64,000 nt of DNA from Nocardia sp. XZ_19_385 (GTDB lineage: Bacteria; Actinomycetota; Actinomycetes; Mycobacteriales; Mycobacteriaceae), in NCBI RefSeq assembly GCF_015355755.1, contig NZ_JACVEE010000006.1, positions 62,001-126,000 on the forward strand, read 5' to 3'. The notes below the pieces were generated by a model. The model was not told the DNA's origin. It worked only from the letters and a program-made list of their open reading frames with translations, and ran no database searches. Shown in pieces: positions 9,316 through 17,360 of the stretch. Made by a program: the position numbers and the translations under genes. The first letter of the stretch is position 1. Each line of letters begins with the position of its first letter.

Positions 9316-10185
9316 TCAGGAGTGCCGTAGGTGGGTGTGCAGCGCCGGTATGACCGTGTCCCACACGGCAGGCGGCGGAATCTCGTGACCCATGCCCGCC
9401 AGGCGCACGAGCCGGGCCTCCGGGATCATTCGCGCGAGCGCCTCGCCGTGCGGAAGCGGGAACATCGGGTCGTCGGCACTGTGCAGGACGAGAGTCGGCA
9501 CGCGAATCTCGGCCGGGTCCACCGCAGTTCCGGGTGCGGCGAGGAAGTGGTTCGTCATCGACGACGCCATGTTGCGGCTGCGGCGCACTTCGAGGGTTGC
9601 CAGGGCCCGCACGCGGTCCTCGTCGAAACCGAGCGTGCCGATGTATGGCCGCTCGACCTCGACGCGATAGTCGATGACCGCGGACTCGTCGGCCCAGTCG
9701 ATTTCAGGTTCGGGCTGCTCCCAACTTGCGGCGACCTGCCGGGTCGGCGGCGGTAGCGGACTGCCGTCGCCACCTGCGGGGCTGGTTTCGATGAGCGTCA
9801 ACGTGAGCACTCGCTCGGGTGCGCGCACCGCGATGTTCTGGGCGATACCGCCGCCCATCGACATGCCCACCAGATGCGCCTTGTCGATGCCGAGGGCATC
9901 GAGGATGCGCAGCGGATCGGCGGCGAGGTCATCGCCGGTGTAGTCGGGGCGGCCCGGCTCGGAGGCGCTCGATTGACCGGTATCGCGGTGGTCGTACCGG
10001 ATAACCTGCAGCTCGCCGGCGCCGAGCCGGTCGCAGAACTCCGGTGTCCACCAGTCCATCGACTGAGCGCCGCCGGCGATGAGCAGCAGTGCGGGTGCGC
10101 CGCGGGGACCGCAGCGCTCGATCGCCAACTCGAGGCCGTCGAGTTCGAGGATCTCCGTGTGCCGTTGTGTCGGGTAGGTCGTCAT
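9316..10185 (-). CDS. Alpha/beta hydrolase
   Basis: This 289-residue cytoplasmic hydrolase carries the oxyanion-hole region LLIAGG, the nucleophile elbow GMSMGG, the acid in HSADDPMFP and the catalytic His in GMGHEIP. It resembles the TAP/aclacinomycin methylesterase-like group. Substrate unknown. It is divergent from a LysR regulator, whose operator-like repeat lies in the shared 82-bp region, so it is the probable LysR target together with the downstream PPOX gene. Confidence 0.88.
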   Translation of the reverse strand: MTTYPTQRHTEILELDGLELAIERCGPRGAPALLLIAGGAQSMDWWTPEFCDRLGAGELQVIRYDHRDTGQSSASEPGRPDYTGDDLAADPLRILDALGIDKAHLVGMSMGGGIAQNIAVRAPERVLTLTLIETSPAGGDGSPLPPPTRQVAASWEQPEPEIDWADESAVIDYRVEVERPYIGTLGFDEDRVRALATLEVRRSRNMASSMTNHFLAAPGTAVDPAEIRVPTLVLHSADDPMFPLPHGEALARMIPEARLVRLAGMGHEIPPPAVWDTVIPALHTHLRHS

Positions 10186-10229
10186 GTGAATGAGCCTAAA
10201 TTCGCGTGCTTATTATGAAAAGCGATGAT

Positions 10230-10250
10230 TAGCGATCGAATCAATCGCCA
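10230..10250. promoter_or_regulatory. LysR-type operator candidate
   Basis: GCGAT at 10232 and ATCGC at 10244 are inverted around 7 bp, and a third copy of AGCGAT lies 10 bp to the left at 10221. The site is in the divergent hydrolase/lysR promoter region, where LysR regulators usually bind. Confidence 0.5.
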
Positions 10251-10267
10251 ATGCTTATGATCGAGAG

Positions 10268-11158
10268 ATGGTTGACCTCGAGTTACGCCACCTCAGAACC
10301 ATGGCGGCCGTTGCCGAGGAAGGGACGTTCGGGCGGGCGGCGGGAAGGCTCGGCTACACCCAATCCTCGGTGAGCCAGCAGATCGCGGCGCTGGAGAAGG
10401 CCGTCGGGGGCGCCGTCTTCGACCGGCCCGGAGGTCCCCGGCCGGTCCGGATCACGCCCCTCGGCGAGGTGGTCCTGGCTCACGGACGCGGTCTGCTCAC
10501 GCAGGCGAAAGCCCTGGCCGACGCCGTCGATCGCTTCCGGGCGGGCAACGGGCGGATCGACATCGGCACTTTCCCGGGCGTGACCAAACTGATCCTGCCG
10601 GGCGTGGTGCGGCGATTGCTCGATGAGTACCCCGGCTGCGACATCCGGCTCTCGGAGGTGGAGCCGGACCCGCAGATCGGAGATCTCGACCTGCTGTTCT
10701 ACGACGGCCGAATCGCGGGCGACGTCGAACACCTCAAACTGCTCGACGAGCACTACCTTCTGGTGGCCAGAGCCGGCGCATTCCCCGATGGGCCGGTACC
10801 GGTCGAGCTGCTCGACGGCGCACCGATGGTCGCCTGGCCACCCACCTACCACCAAACATGGTTGGAACGGACCCTCGCCGATAGTGGCGCGCGGCCCCAG
10901 ATCGTGTTTCGAACTACCGGCCACGACACCATCGTTGCGATGGTTCGAGCGGGCACCGGCTCAGCGGTGCTGCCCGCACTCGCCCTGCACGGATCCGACG
11001 CACAGTCCGACAGCCACCTCAGCATCCACCGACTGCAACCCTCCCCCACCCGCGAGATCTATCTGCACTGGCCGGCCGAACGCACCCAATCACCCCTCGT
11101 GGCCCGCGCCATCGACATCGCCGTCGAGGCCGCCACCGAGCTGGCACACCAGTTATGA
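10268..11158 (+). CDS. LysR-family transcriptional regulator
   Basis: This 296-residue regulator has the N-terminal winged helix LELRHLRTMAAVAEEGTFGRAAGRLGYTQSSVSQQIAALEK pattern (residues 4-44) and a C-terminal periplasmic-binding-like effector domain. It is divergent from the alpha/beta hydrolase it probably controls. Its TGA overlaps the end of the convergent GbsR-type gene by a few bases. The effector is unknown. Confidence 0.9.
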   Translation: MVDLELRHLRTMAAVAEEGTFGRAAGRLGYTQSSVSQQIAALEKAVGGAVFDRPGGPRPVRITPLGEVVLAHGRGLLTQAKALADAVDRFRAGNGRIDIGTFPGVTKLILPGVVRRLLDEYPGCDIRLSEVEPDPQIGDLDLLFYDGRIAGDVEHLKLLDEHYLLVARAGAFPDGPVPVELLDGAPMVAWPPTYHQTWLERTLADSGARPQIVFRTTGHDTIVAMVRAGTGSAVLPALALHGSDAQSDSHLSIHRLQPSPTREIYLHWPAERTQSPLVARAIDIAVEAATELAHQL

Positions 11159-11896
11159 GATCAGACGTGAGTTCTCCGAGCTTGTTTCGGGTTTTGTGTA
11201 GAGAACCTCGCGGCCCCGTGCCGCGGCCTGGAGGATGGTCTCGCTGATGAAGTCGCTGAAGCGGGCCATGTTCTCCAGGCGGGTCGCGGTCGGGGTGCCG
11301 CGGCCGAAGACGTCGACGCCCTGCCGGGTGATCTCGGCGACCTGGGCCATGCCGCGGGCGCTGTCGACCGTCGCCTGGTACCAGACGTTGTCGTCGACGA
11401 TGTAGCGCACGCGCCGGCGCTCGTCGGATTCCCGGCGGACCAGTCCCTGGATTTCGAGAGCTTTGATTGCCTTGGAGACCGACGGCGGGCTGATTTGCAG
11501 GCGCTGGACAACTTCGGAGGCGGTGAGGCTGCCCGCGTCGGCGGTGAAAAGGCAGGTCAGCACCCGAGCCATCGATCTGGACATGCCCTGGTGCATGAGC
11601 AGGGTGGTGAAGGTTTCCTCGTAGTGGCGTACCGCCTCGGCGTCGCGCCCGTTGCCCGTCACTAGCGATTCCTGCCCTCGCGGCGCAGGCTGCGCGCGAC
11701 GGTGGGCGCGGCGTTCGGTGGCGCGTTGGGCCTGGTCGGCGCGGTAGTCCGTGGGCCCGCCGTTGCGCATCACTTCCCGCGTGATCGTCGAGGTCGGACG
11801 GTCCAGGCGTCGGGCGATCGCCGCGTACGGGAGGTTGTCGGCCAGGCCCTGCGCGATCTGCCGGCGTTCGGACTGGGTGAGCCTGCCTCCCGACAT
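11153..11896 (-). CDS. GbsR/MarR-type regulator with an extra N-terminal helix-turn-helix
   Basis: This 247-residue protein has two DNA-binding modules. Residues 1-45 resemble the IS30-type HTH (RRQIAQGLADNLPYAAIARRLDRPTSTITREV). A GbsR/MarR winged helix lies around residues 90-175, with the recognition segment LQISPPSVSKAIKALEIQGLV. I chose ATG 11896 because GAGGAG lies 8 bp upstream; the longer frame lacks such a site. It is divergent from an alpha/beta hydrolase, which is its likely target. Confidence 0.85.
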   Translation of the reverse strand: MSGGRLTQSERRQIAQGLADNLPYAAIARRLDRPTSTITREVMRNGGPTDYRADQAQRATERRAHRRAQPAPRGQESLVTGNGRDAEAVRHYEETFTTLLMHQGMSRSMARVLTCLFTADAGSLTASEVVQRLQISPPSVSKAIKALEIQGLVRRESDERRRVRYIVDDNVWYQATVDSARGMAQVAEITRQGVDVFGRGTPTATRLENMARFSDFISETILQAAARGREVLYTKPETSSENSRLIS

Positions 11897-12010
11897 AGCG
11901 ATTCTCCTCGTGGTCATTCGCGGTGGTTCCCGACGTCCCGACTGTAGTGTCCATCTTCTGCTCATCGCAACGCTCCAACAGTCCGTCGTTGCGTTATCCC
12001 GACAGCCATC

Positions 12011-12093
12011 GCAACAATATACCTACTCCTAGCTGCATATATACGCCTCATCGCCACAGATATATGTTGCCTGGACTTGGAAAGCTACGTAGC
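12011..12093. promoter_or_regulatory. AT-rich divergent promoter region with two inverted repeats
   Basis: Between the GbsR-type regulator and the hydrolase, GCAACAATATA at 12011 and TATATGTTGC at 12061 form an imperfect inverted repeat. The perfect palindrome GCTACGTAGC lies at 12084-12093. The stretch is much richer in A/T than the window. Either repeat could be the regulator's operator. Confidence 0.45.
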
Positions 12094-12146
12094 GTTTCTG
12101 GTGTCAGGAAAGAACGCGAACAGCACGATGCGACCAGGAGAAACCG

Positions 12147-12965
12147 ATGCGGAAAAACAGCATTTCCCCGACCGATTCGACATGGACCGGCATGGTGGCG
12201 GTCGATGACACGGCCCTGGCCGTCACCGACACCGGCGGCGCCGGCATCACGGTGCTCTATGTCAACGGCCACGTCGCCACCCAGAAATACTGGCGGCGGG
12301 TCATCACCGAACTCGGTCCGGAGTTCCGGCACATCACCTACGACATGCGGGCCCGCGGCAAATCGCAGACCTCGGCGGACTATTCGTTCGAGACCAACGT
12401 CGCCGATGTCGACGCCGTGCTCGCGGCCCGAGATGTGCAGCGGGCGTTGGTGATCGGCTGGTCCTACGGCGCGTTCGTCGCGGCACACTGGGCCAGCCGC
12501 AACCCCGATCGGACCGTGGGCGCCGTCCTGGTCGAGGGCGCCCAACCGCACGACTGGATCGACGAGGTCGATATCGAGGGCATGCGGAAACTGTGGCGGC
12601 GGCTGGGCTGGTTGATGCCGCTGATGCGCACGGTGGGCCTGGGCGCGCGGATGACTGCTGAACAGATGGCCGACAGCAACATCGAGGCCGGCGAGATCGC
12701 TCGCGAGCGTGTGCTGGGTCCGGTGATGGACAACATCACGGTCCCGACCCGATATGTGAACGCCTCGGGGTCCTCGCTCGGCAGCAAAGGTGATGAGCAG
12801 GAACGCATCCGCGCCAGCCTGCACAAAGTGGTCGAGCGAAACCCGAACATCGAAATCCACGCGAAAGTCCCCAGCAACCACGGCAACATCCTGCGCAAGG
12901 ACTTCCCCACCATCGCCGAAGCAGTCCGCACGGTTGCCAAGGCCGACCGCAGGCAGCAACCCTGA
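12147..12965 (+). CDS. Alpha/beta hydrolase
   Basis: This is a 272-residue hydrolase of the epoxide-hydrolase/BPHL-like fold. The oxyanion region VLYVNGH, the nucleophile elbow GWSYGA and a late SNHGN His segment are visible; the acid residue is less obvious. ATG 12147 follows a GGAG at 12138. It is divergent from the GbsR-type regulator, which suggests a regulator-target pair. A terminator-like hairpin follows. Substrate unknown. Confidence 0.87.
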   Translation: MRKNSISPTDSTWTGMVAVDDTALAVTDTGGAGITVLYVNGHVATQKYWRRVITELGPEFRHITYDMRARGKSQTSADYSFETNVADVDAVLAARDVQRALVIGWSYGAFVAAHWASRNPDRTVGAVLVEGAQPHDWIDEVDIEGMRKLWRRLGWLMPLMRTVGLGARMTAEQMADSNIEAGEIARERVLGPVMDNITVPTRYVNASGSSLGSKGDEQERIRASLHKVVERNPNIEIHAKVPSNHGNILRKDFPTIAEAVRTVAKADRRQQP

Positions 12966-12979
12966 AGACAAGGTGGTCG

Positions 12980-13019
12980 AACGGCCCGGCAGACAACGCG
13001 AATAGCCGGCCGGGCCGTT
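12980..13019. terminator. Hairpin terminator after the hydrolase
   Basis: AACGGCCCGGC at 12980 and GCCGGGCCGTT at 13009 form an 11-bp perfect stem with an 18-nt loop, 15 bp after the stop. Confidence 0.6.
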
Positions 13020-13103
13020 GCCTTCAGGAATCCCCGCTTGTTCTCATAGCTGGTGGTGCGGACTGTGATTCTCCGGACTGGACAAGCAAAACCGGCAGCG
13101 GTC

Positions 13104-13502
13104 ATGGAAGATTCGTCAAGCTTTCTGTAACTGGCAAGGCCGCTATCGCGTTTGCAGCGTTGAGTCTGGCGGGCGGGTCGGTGATCGGTGCTGGTTCGGC
13201 CAATGCCGACGATCCGGCAGGTGACCTCGGACTGTTCGGCGCGATCGCCTTCAGCGAGCAAGAATGGTCCTACGGCACGAGTGTCGATGCGGTCAGTGTC
13301 GAAGCGGCGATCGACGAGGCACTCGACAACTGCGGGTGGGATGGTGCCTCCGACTGCACCAGGTCCTGACCGTTCGACCGCCCTCTTCGCCGCCCACGCC
13401 AGTCTGGGCCGCTACTACCCGCCCGCGCTGCTGGCCAACGTCGGTTCCGCGGACCGTTCGGGGACAGGTATCAGCGAAGTGGTCTGTACTACCAACGCCT
13501 GA
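13104..13502 (+). pseudogene. Broken DUF4189-type secreted protein gene
   Basis: A signal peptide and the start of a DUF4189 domain (GAIAFSEQEWSYG...NCG...SDC) are read in one frame from about 13110 to 13369. The expected following strand VLTV appears in a second frame. The C-terminal part, ALFAAHASLGRYYPP...EVVCTTNA, lies in the third frame and ends at 13502. The only suitable ATG (13104) is also out of frame with the signal peptide by one base. At least two or three small indels are needed to restore one protein. A TTG at 13160 opens only a 69-residue fragment. The intact family is exported and of unknown function. Confidence 0.7.
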
Positions 13503-13578
13503 CCTCGAACAGTCGAGGCGCCAGGCGCGGGCGATGTTCCGCATCGATTACTGCTGGTGGACGGTGCAATACTCACGC

Positions 13579-14082
13579 ATGCGGACTCGACACTTGATGA
13601 TGGTGGGTGTATTGGCTGTCTCCACATTCAATTCCGCGTGCGGTGCAACCGCGAGCCAGGAGGAATGCACGGAGCCACCCACCGTTGAGGTGGTCCGCAA
13701 CGCAACCGGCGGAACCACCGATCCGGTCATGATCGGCGCTCACCATACGTGCGACGGCGTAATCGCCGAGGGCCTGCGCCTGGCTCCACGCTACTGGCCA
13801 CCGAACAGCCCACCACTTCGTGGTGATGGACCGCTCGAGGTAACCGTGTCTCCGGCCGTGGACCGTTTGGACGGCGGGTACTTCGCCAAATCCGGACCCA
13901 GCACTGGTGACCAGGCGGCTGCGCACATTGAGGCGCTCGGCGACGGGCGTTTCAGTGTCGAAGCACCCGCGACCCCGGGCTGCTGGCTTTTACGCATGGA
14001 CGTAGGTGTCGGCTGGGCGGTGCTGGTCGCAGTCGGCGACTTCGAGGCGCCATGCCCGCCGCCGGACGTCGACTTCGCGTAA
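13579..14082 (+). CDS. Putative exported or lipid-anchored protein, unknown function
   Basis: This 167-residue protein has a basic start (MRTRH), a hydrophobic core and a Cys in NSACGA near residue 21. That could be a weak lipobox, although the residue at -3 is Asn. Three further Cys in the mature part may form disulfides. ATG 13579 was chosen for the signal-peptide shape; an upstream ATG near 13534 adds an unlikely extension. The Shine-Dalgarno site is poor. I do not recognise the domain. Confidence 0.6.
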   Translation: MRTRHLMMVGVLAVSTFNSACGATASQEECTEPPTVEVVRNATGGTTDPVMIGAHHTCDGVIAEGLRLAPRYWPPNSPPLRGDGPLEVTVSPAVDRLDGGYFAKSGPSTGDQAAAHIEALGDGRFSVEAPATPGCWLLRMDVGVGWAVLVAVGDFEAPCPPPDVDFA

Positions 14083-14256
14083 GCGGTTCAGTGCCGCCAG
14101 ACGATTGGCCGGCGATCTTTCGGTGTGCCGCAGGACCGCTAGAACCGCCCGCTCAACGGTGAGGACAACGGCCCCACGCTCCTCCGGCCGCCGGTCTAGT
14201 GTCAGTTGACCGCGTCCGAGACAAAGAACAGCTTCCGCGCTGGTGGGGCTTTGCCT

Positions 14257-14526
14257 TCACGCACAGCACTGGTAGACGCTCGAAGTGATCGCGTACGGTT
14301 CGCCCGGCGCCGACGGTGTGGTCGTGGGCTGCGTGAACACATCCGGCGGGCACGGCACCTGGTCGCAGGAATCCAATACTTCCGGATGCTCGAACAACCA
14401 TGTCAATCCCCATAACAGGGCCGCCAGCAACAGCACCGACGTGAACACAATCTTGAACCACACCCATTCATGGTAGAGGACAAGCCCCGCCGATCGGCGG
14501 GTGCTATTCCTTTCCGCACCGGTCAT
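14257..14526 (-). CDS. Small single-helix membrane protein
   Basis: This 89-residue protein has one transmembrane helix (VFTSVLLLAALLWGLTWLF, about residues 27-45) and an exterior-type Pro/Thr-rich tail with four Cys. ATG 14526 gives a 20-residue polar N terminus but has no clear ribosome site; a GTG just before the helix is an alternative start. In that case the 16-bp palindrome at 14486-14501 would be upstream rather than coding. The family is unknown. Confidence 0.5.
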   Translation of the reverse strand: MTGAERNSTRRSAGLVLYHEWVWFKIVFTSVLLLAALLWGLTWLFEHPEVLDSCDQVPCPPDVFTQPTTTPSAPGEPYAITSSVYQCCA

Positions 14527-15096
14527 ACGGTTCGCAAGCGAGCTGATCGGACGGCACCTTTCATCTACACAGAAGCCAAGGGCCGCAACAACATACAACT
14601 ACGCCCCGCACCGCGCACGGCAAGACCATACCTGCGATCTGCCCACCTTCCTGCCGCATAGATCGAGCGAGCCATCGTCGACCACCACATACCCCGCAAC
14701 CGCCCATCACGTTCCTGGCTGACGGTTCCACGCCCCGCTCGACGAGATCCAGCCGTGAGGAACAAACGAGCCTGCGAGAGACGCATCGCAGCCCGACGCC
14801 TCGGGCGACGCGGTTGCTGCGATTCGCTCGGGGCACAGCCAGAGAAACGAGAAAGGCGGCTCACCAATAGCGGGAGGCTGCTCGAGTTGGCAGTGAACAG
14901 GCGCAATCTGGCTACCGGCTCCGCTGGCACGGCCTGGGTCACCGCTGGTACTCCACTGCAGGTCACGGTCGGAGCCGGTCCTGTCGTGGCCACGGTAACC
15001 GGCGCCGAGATCGTCATTCCCGGTGCCGGGGTGCTAGCTGCGAACTGACCTGCGAGCCCCTGCTCAGCGCGCACAGTGGCATCAGAAGATGTTGGC
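14527..15096. other. 570-bp stretch without a supported gene
   Basis: Several open frames cross this interval on both strands, including a 97-codon frame at 14755-15048, but none shows a ribosome site, family motif or convincing residue pattern. Composition is mixed, with lower-GC patches. It may be degraded sequence. I see no RNA gene. Confidence 0.5.
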
Positions 15097-16146
15097 CTAC
15101 CGCGATTCTCGTGACTGACGCTCGGGCGGACGATACGGCGGTGTAGCAGGGGAAGCGTTGGCGCGGCGCCGGATCCATGCGTTGCCGACAATGAGCGCGG
15201 TGATGACGGCGCACTGGAAGGCGATGTCCGCGCGGTGTTCGGACAGGGCGACCAGGAGCAGGCCGAACAGTGCGCTTGCCATGGCGAGACCGAAGCAGAG
15301 AGCGAGCTGGTGGCGGGCGGTCCATGCTCGGCGGGTCCAACGCCGCACCAGCAGCGCTGTGCCGGCGCTGTACAGCAGGGCTCCGGCGGTCCACCAGATG
15401 AACGAGATCGGTCCGCCGATGAAGGCGACCAGGAACAGAACGAACCAGCCCGCTCCGGCTGCAAAACCGAACAGTCCCACGACATTACGGCGCGGCACAC
15501 TCCCGGTAAGCGCGACGCTTCCGTGTTCCTTGCACTTAGTGGCGGCCCACACCAGGCCCGCCACTACAACCATCGTGGCGGCAGCTTGCACCCAGGACAG
15601 CCGGAAGTCGGACCGCAGATAGGAGATCAGCAGGAATACGGCTGTGCCGGAGGCGAATAGAAGAATCAGCACAGTGGCTGCGCGCCGGGATAACCACGGC
15701 ACGCGGCTGCAGCGCGGAAAGACGAGATGGACTATCGCGATGGGTAGCAGGACGCTCCACACAATGTGGTACCCGGACACGACGACCGCCCAGAACCAAT
15801 TGACTCCCAACGCCCTGCCGTGCACGGCCTCGCCGTCCATGCCGACAGGGTTGAAGATGGTCTGCAGTGCAAGGCCCTCCTCGATCAGAGCGAAGGCGCA
15901 GCCGAGCAAGACCAGCCCCCACCAGGTCAGCCGCAGCCGTTGCGCAACTTCGTGGATCAGCACCACCCCGGCACCGTAGAAGCACACGATGCCCACTACG
16001 CGCAGCGGCTGGGTGAAGTAGCTCAACCGCAACGAAGCGCCGGCCACCTCCCCCAGCACAGGAGCGAGGACGAAGAGTGTGAGCGCCGCCCATCGTTTAT
16101 CCCTTGTGCCACAGGCGAATTCACTCGACCACGCGGATAGAGGCAT
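15097..16146 (-). CDS. Polytopic membrane protein, unknown function
   Basis: This 349-residue protein has about nine or ten hydrophobic segments, a FALIEEGL motif in the third or fourth segment, and a hydrophilic Arg/Pro-rich C-terminal tail. I chose ATG 16146 because the longer frame runs through the divergent promoter and TetR operator. It is divergent from a TetR regulator, with a 12-bp palindrome between them, so its expression is probably repressed by that TetR and it may be an exporter or lipid-modifying protein. No family assigned. Confidence 0.7.
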   Translation of the reverse strand: MPLSAWSSEFACGTRDKRWAALTLFVLAPVLGEVAGASLRLSYFTQPLRVVGIVCFYGAGVVLIHEVAQRLRLTWWGLVLLGCAFALIEEGLALQTIFNPVGMDGEAVHGRALGVNWFWAVVVSGYHIVWSVLLPIAIVHLVFPRCSRVPWLSRRAATVLILLFASGTAVFLLISYLRSDFRLSWVQAAATMVVVAGLVWAATKCKEHGSVALTGSVPRRNVVGLFGFAAGAGWFVLFLVAFIGGPISFIWWTAGALLYSAGTALLVRRWTRRAWTARHQLALCFGLAMASALFGLLLVALSEHRADIAFQCAVITALIVGNAWIRRRANASPATPPYRPPERQSRESR

Positions 16147-16162
16147 ACCCGGCACATTACCA

Positions 16163-16174
16163 GAGTGTCCACTC
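16163..16174. promoter_or_regulatory. TetR operator candidate
   Basis: GAGTGTCCACTC is a perfect palindrome (arms GAGTG/CACTC) in the 49-bp gap between the membrane protein and the TetR gene. It is well placed to block both divergent promoters. Confidence 0.65.
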
Positions 16175-16195
16175 CAATAACTGCCCTTCTCTAAG

Positions 16196-16804
16196 ATGAC
16201 CTCCGTGCCCCGCCCCATCGACCCGCAGCGACACCGCGCGCGACGCCTCCAGATCATCGACGCCGGACTGACCGCCTTCGCCGAACACGGCTACGCCGGG
16301 GCCACCACCGCTCTCATCTGCCGCACCGCCGGAATTGGTTCGGGAACGTTCTTCCACTACTTCCCCACGAAAGACGCACTGCTGGTAGCGATCCTCGAAC
16401 ACAGCACCAGCGAGACCCGCGAATTCTTCGAGCAGCGGGCCGATCCGATAGATCCCCGCCGGGTGGTGTTCGACTATGTCGAACATGCCGCCGCCGGCCT
16501 GGTGGACCCACGCGCCGCTGGATTCATCTCTGTCGTCGGCGGGCTCACGCACCGTCCGGAGATCGCCGACGCACTGCGCGCCGACAACGAAATCGCGCAC
16601 GCCGCACTGCGGGCCACCGTGCAGGCCGCCCAGCGGGATCAGCGCGTCCGCGACGACGTGGACGCCGGACGACTCGCCGAGTGGATCCTGCTGCTGCTCG
16701 ACGGTTTTGCCGCCAGGGTCACCACCAGCGATAACTTCGTTGCCGCACAGGAAACGGACATGCTGAACAACCAGGTCGCTTTTCTTCTCGGCGATCAGCC
16801 GTAA
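16196..16804 (+). CDS. TetR-family repressor
   Basis: This 202-residue regulator has an N-terminal HTH (residues about 13-60; IIDAGLTAFAEHGYAGATTALICRTAGIGSGTFFHYFPTK pattern) and a helical ligand domain. ATG 16196 and GTG 16205 are both possible starts. It is divergent from the polytopic membrane protein and faces the palindrome at 16163, consistent with autoregulation and repression of that gene. Ligand unknown. Confidence 0.9.
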   Translation: MTSVPRPIDPQRHRARRLQIIDAGLTAFAEHGYAGATTALICRTAGIGSGTFFHYFPTKDALLVAILEHSTSETREFFEQRADPIDPRRVVFDYVEHAAAGLVDPRAAGFISVVGGLTHRPEIADALRADNEIAHAALRATVQAAQRDQRVRDDVDAGRLAEWILLLLDGFAARVTTSDNFVAAQETDMLNNQVAFLLGDQP

Positions 16805-16907
16805 CCGTAGCCGGGGCGCCGTGGGGCGTGGAGAGGAAGGTCACCAACCTCGAAGTTGCCCCACCGCGCCTGCATTTGCCATGGTGGAGGTCGGTCCCTC
16901 GATGGGA

Positions 16908-16957
16908 CTCCGGACGAGGGAGCCGTACCCGGCACGCGACAAGACGGCCCTGGAGGT
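16908..16957 (+). ncRNA. Guanidine-III riboswitch (ykkC-III)
   Basis: The leader of the exporter gene contains CCGGACGAGG at 16910, CCGTACCCGG at 16923 and ACAAGACGGC at 16939, in the order and spacing of the ykkC-III/guanidine-III class. That class folds into a small pseudoknot binding guanidinium. The 3' end runs directly into the GGAGG ribosome site at 16952-16956, so ligand binding would expose or mask translation initiation. The class match is from memory of the consensus. The downstream gene is exactly the expected partner. Confidence 0.88.
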
Positions 16958-16962
16958 CCGTC

Positions 16963-17277
16963 ATGTCATGGTTCATTCTGGTGCTGTCCGGCGCGTTCGA
17001 GGCCGTATGGGCCACCGCACTCGGCAAGTCCGAGGGGTTCAGCAAAACGTTGCCGACGATCGTGTTCTTCCTCGCGTTGATCATCAGCATGGCGGGCTTG
17101 GCCGTCGCGATGCGCGGCTTGCCGGTGGGCACCGCCTACGCGGTCTGGGTCGGCATCGGCGCGGTGTTGACCATCGCGTTCGCCATGGTGACCGGGTCGG
17201 AGTCGGTTTCGGCGCTCAAGATCGCATTGCTGGTCGGCATCGTAGGCTGCGTGATCGGACTCAAAGTCCTGCATTAG
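16963..17277 (+). CDS. gdx: SMR-family guanidinium exporter (Gdx/SugE type)
   Basis: This 104-residue, four-helix dual-topology transporter has the essential Glu13 in GAFEAVW and the Gdx signature LPVGTAYAVWVGIGAV. It exchanges guanidinium for protons across the inner membrane. ATG 16963 follows GGAGG at 16952 with six bases between. Regulation by the guanidine-III riboswitch immediately upstream supports a Gdx role rather than broad drug efflux. It was formerly annotated as SugE. Confidence 0.93.
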   Translation: MSWFILVLSGAFEAVWATALGKSEGFSKTLPTIVFFLALIISMAGLAVAMRGLPVGTAYAVWVGIGAVLTIAFAMVTGSESVSALKIALLVGIVGCVIGLKVLH

Positions 17278-17360
17278 CGGCTTCGTGCCGGGGAGTTCAC
17301 GAGATCCCAGGTTGCGTGTCGTTTGCCGAAGTATCGGCCCGGGGCAGGAAGACTCGGGCC

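Noticed and set aside
14486..14501. Isolated 16-bp palindrome as a fifth tandem regulatory site
   Set aside because: No second palindrome lies 21-22 bp away on either side and it may be inside a coding region, so it is mentioned only as a possible single copy.
14755..15048. 97-codon plus-strand frame with an Ala/Val/Gly-rich end
   Set aside because: No ribosome site, no signal peptide of normal shape and no recognised pattern; the opposite strand frame is no better.
16821..17360. N-terminal extension of the Abhydrolase_9 protein across the riboswitch and gdx
   Set aside because: The extension is an out-of-frame reading of the riboswitch and exporter gene. The membrane protein starts normally at 17361.
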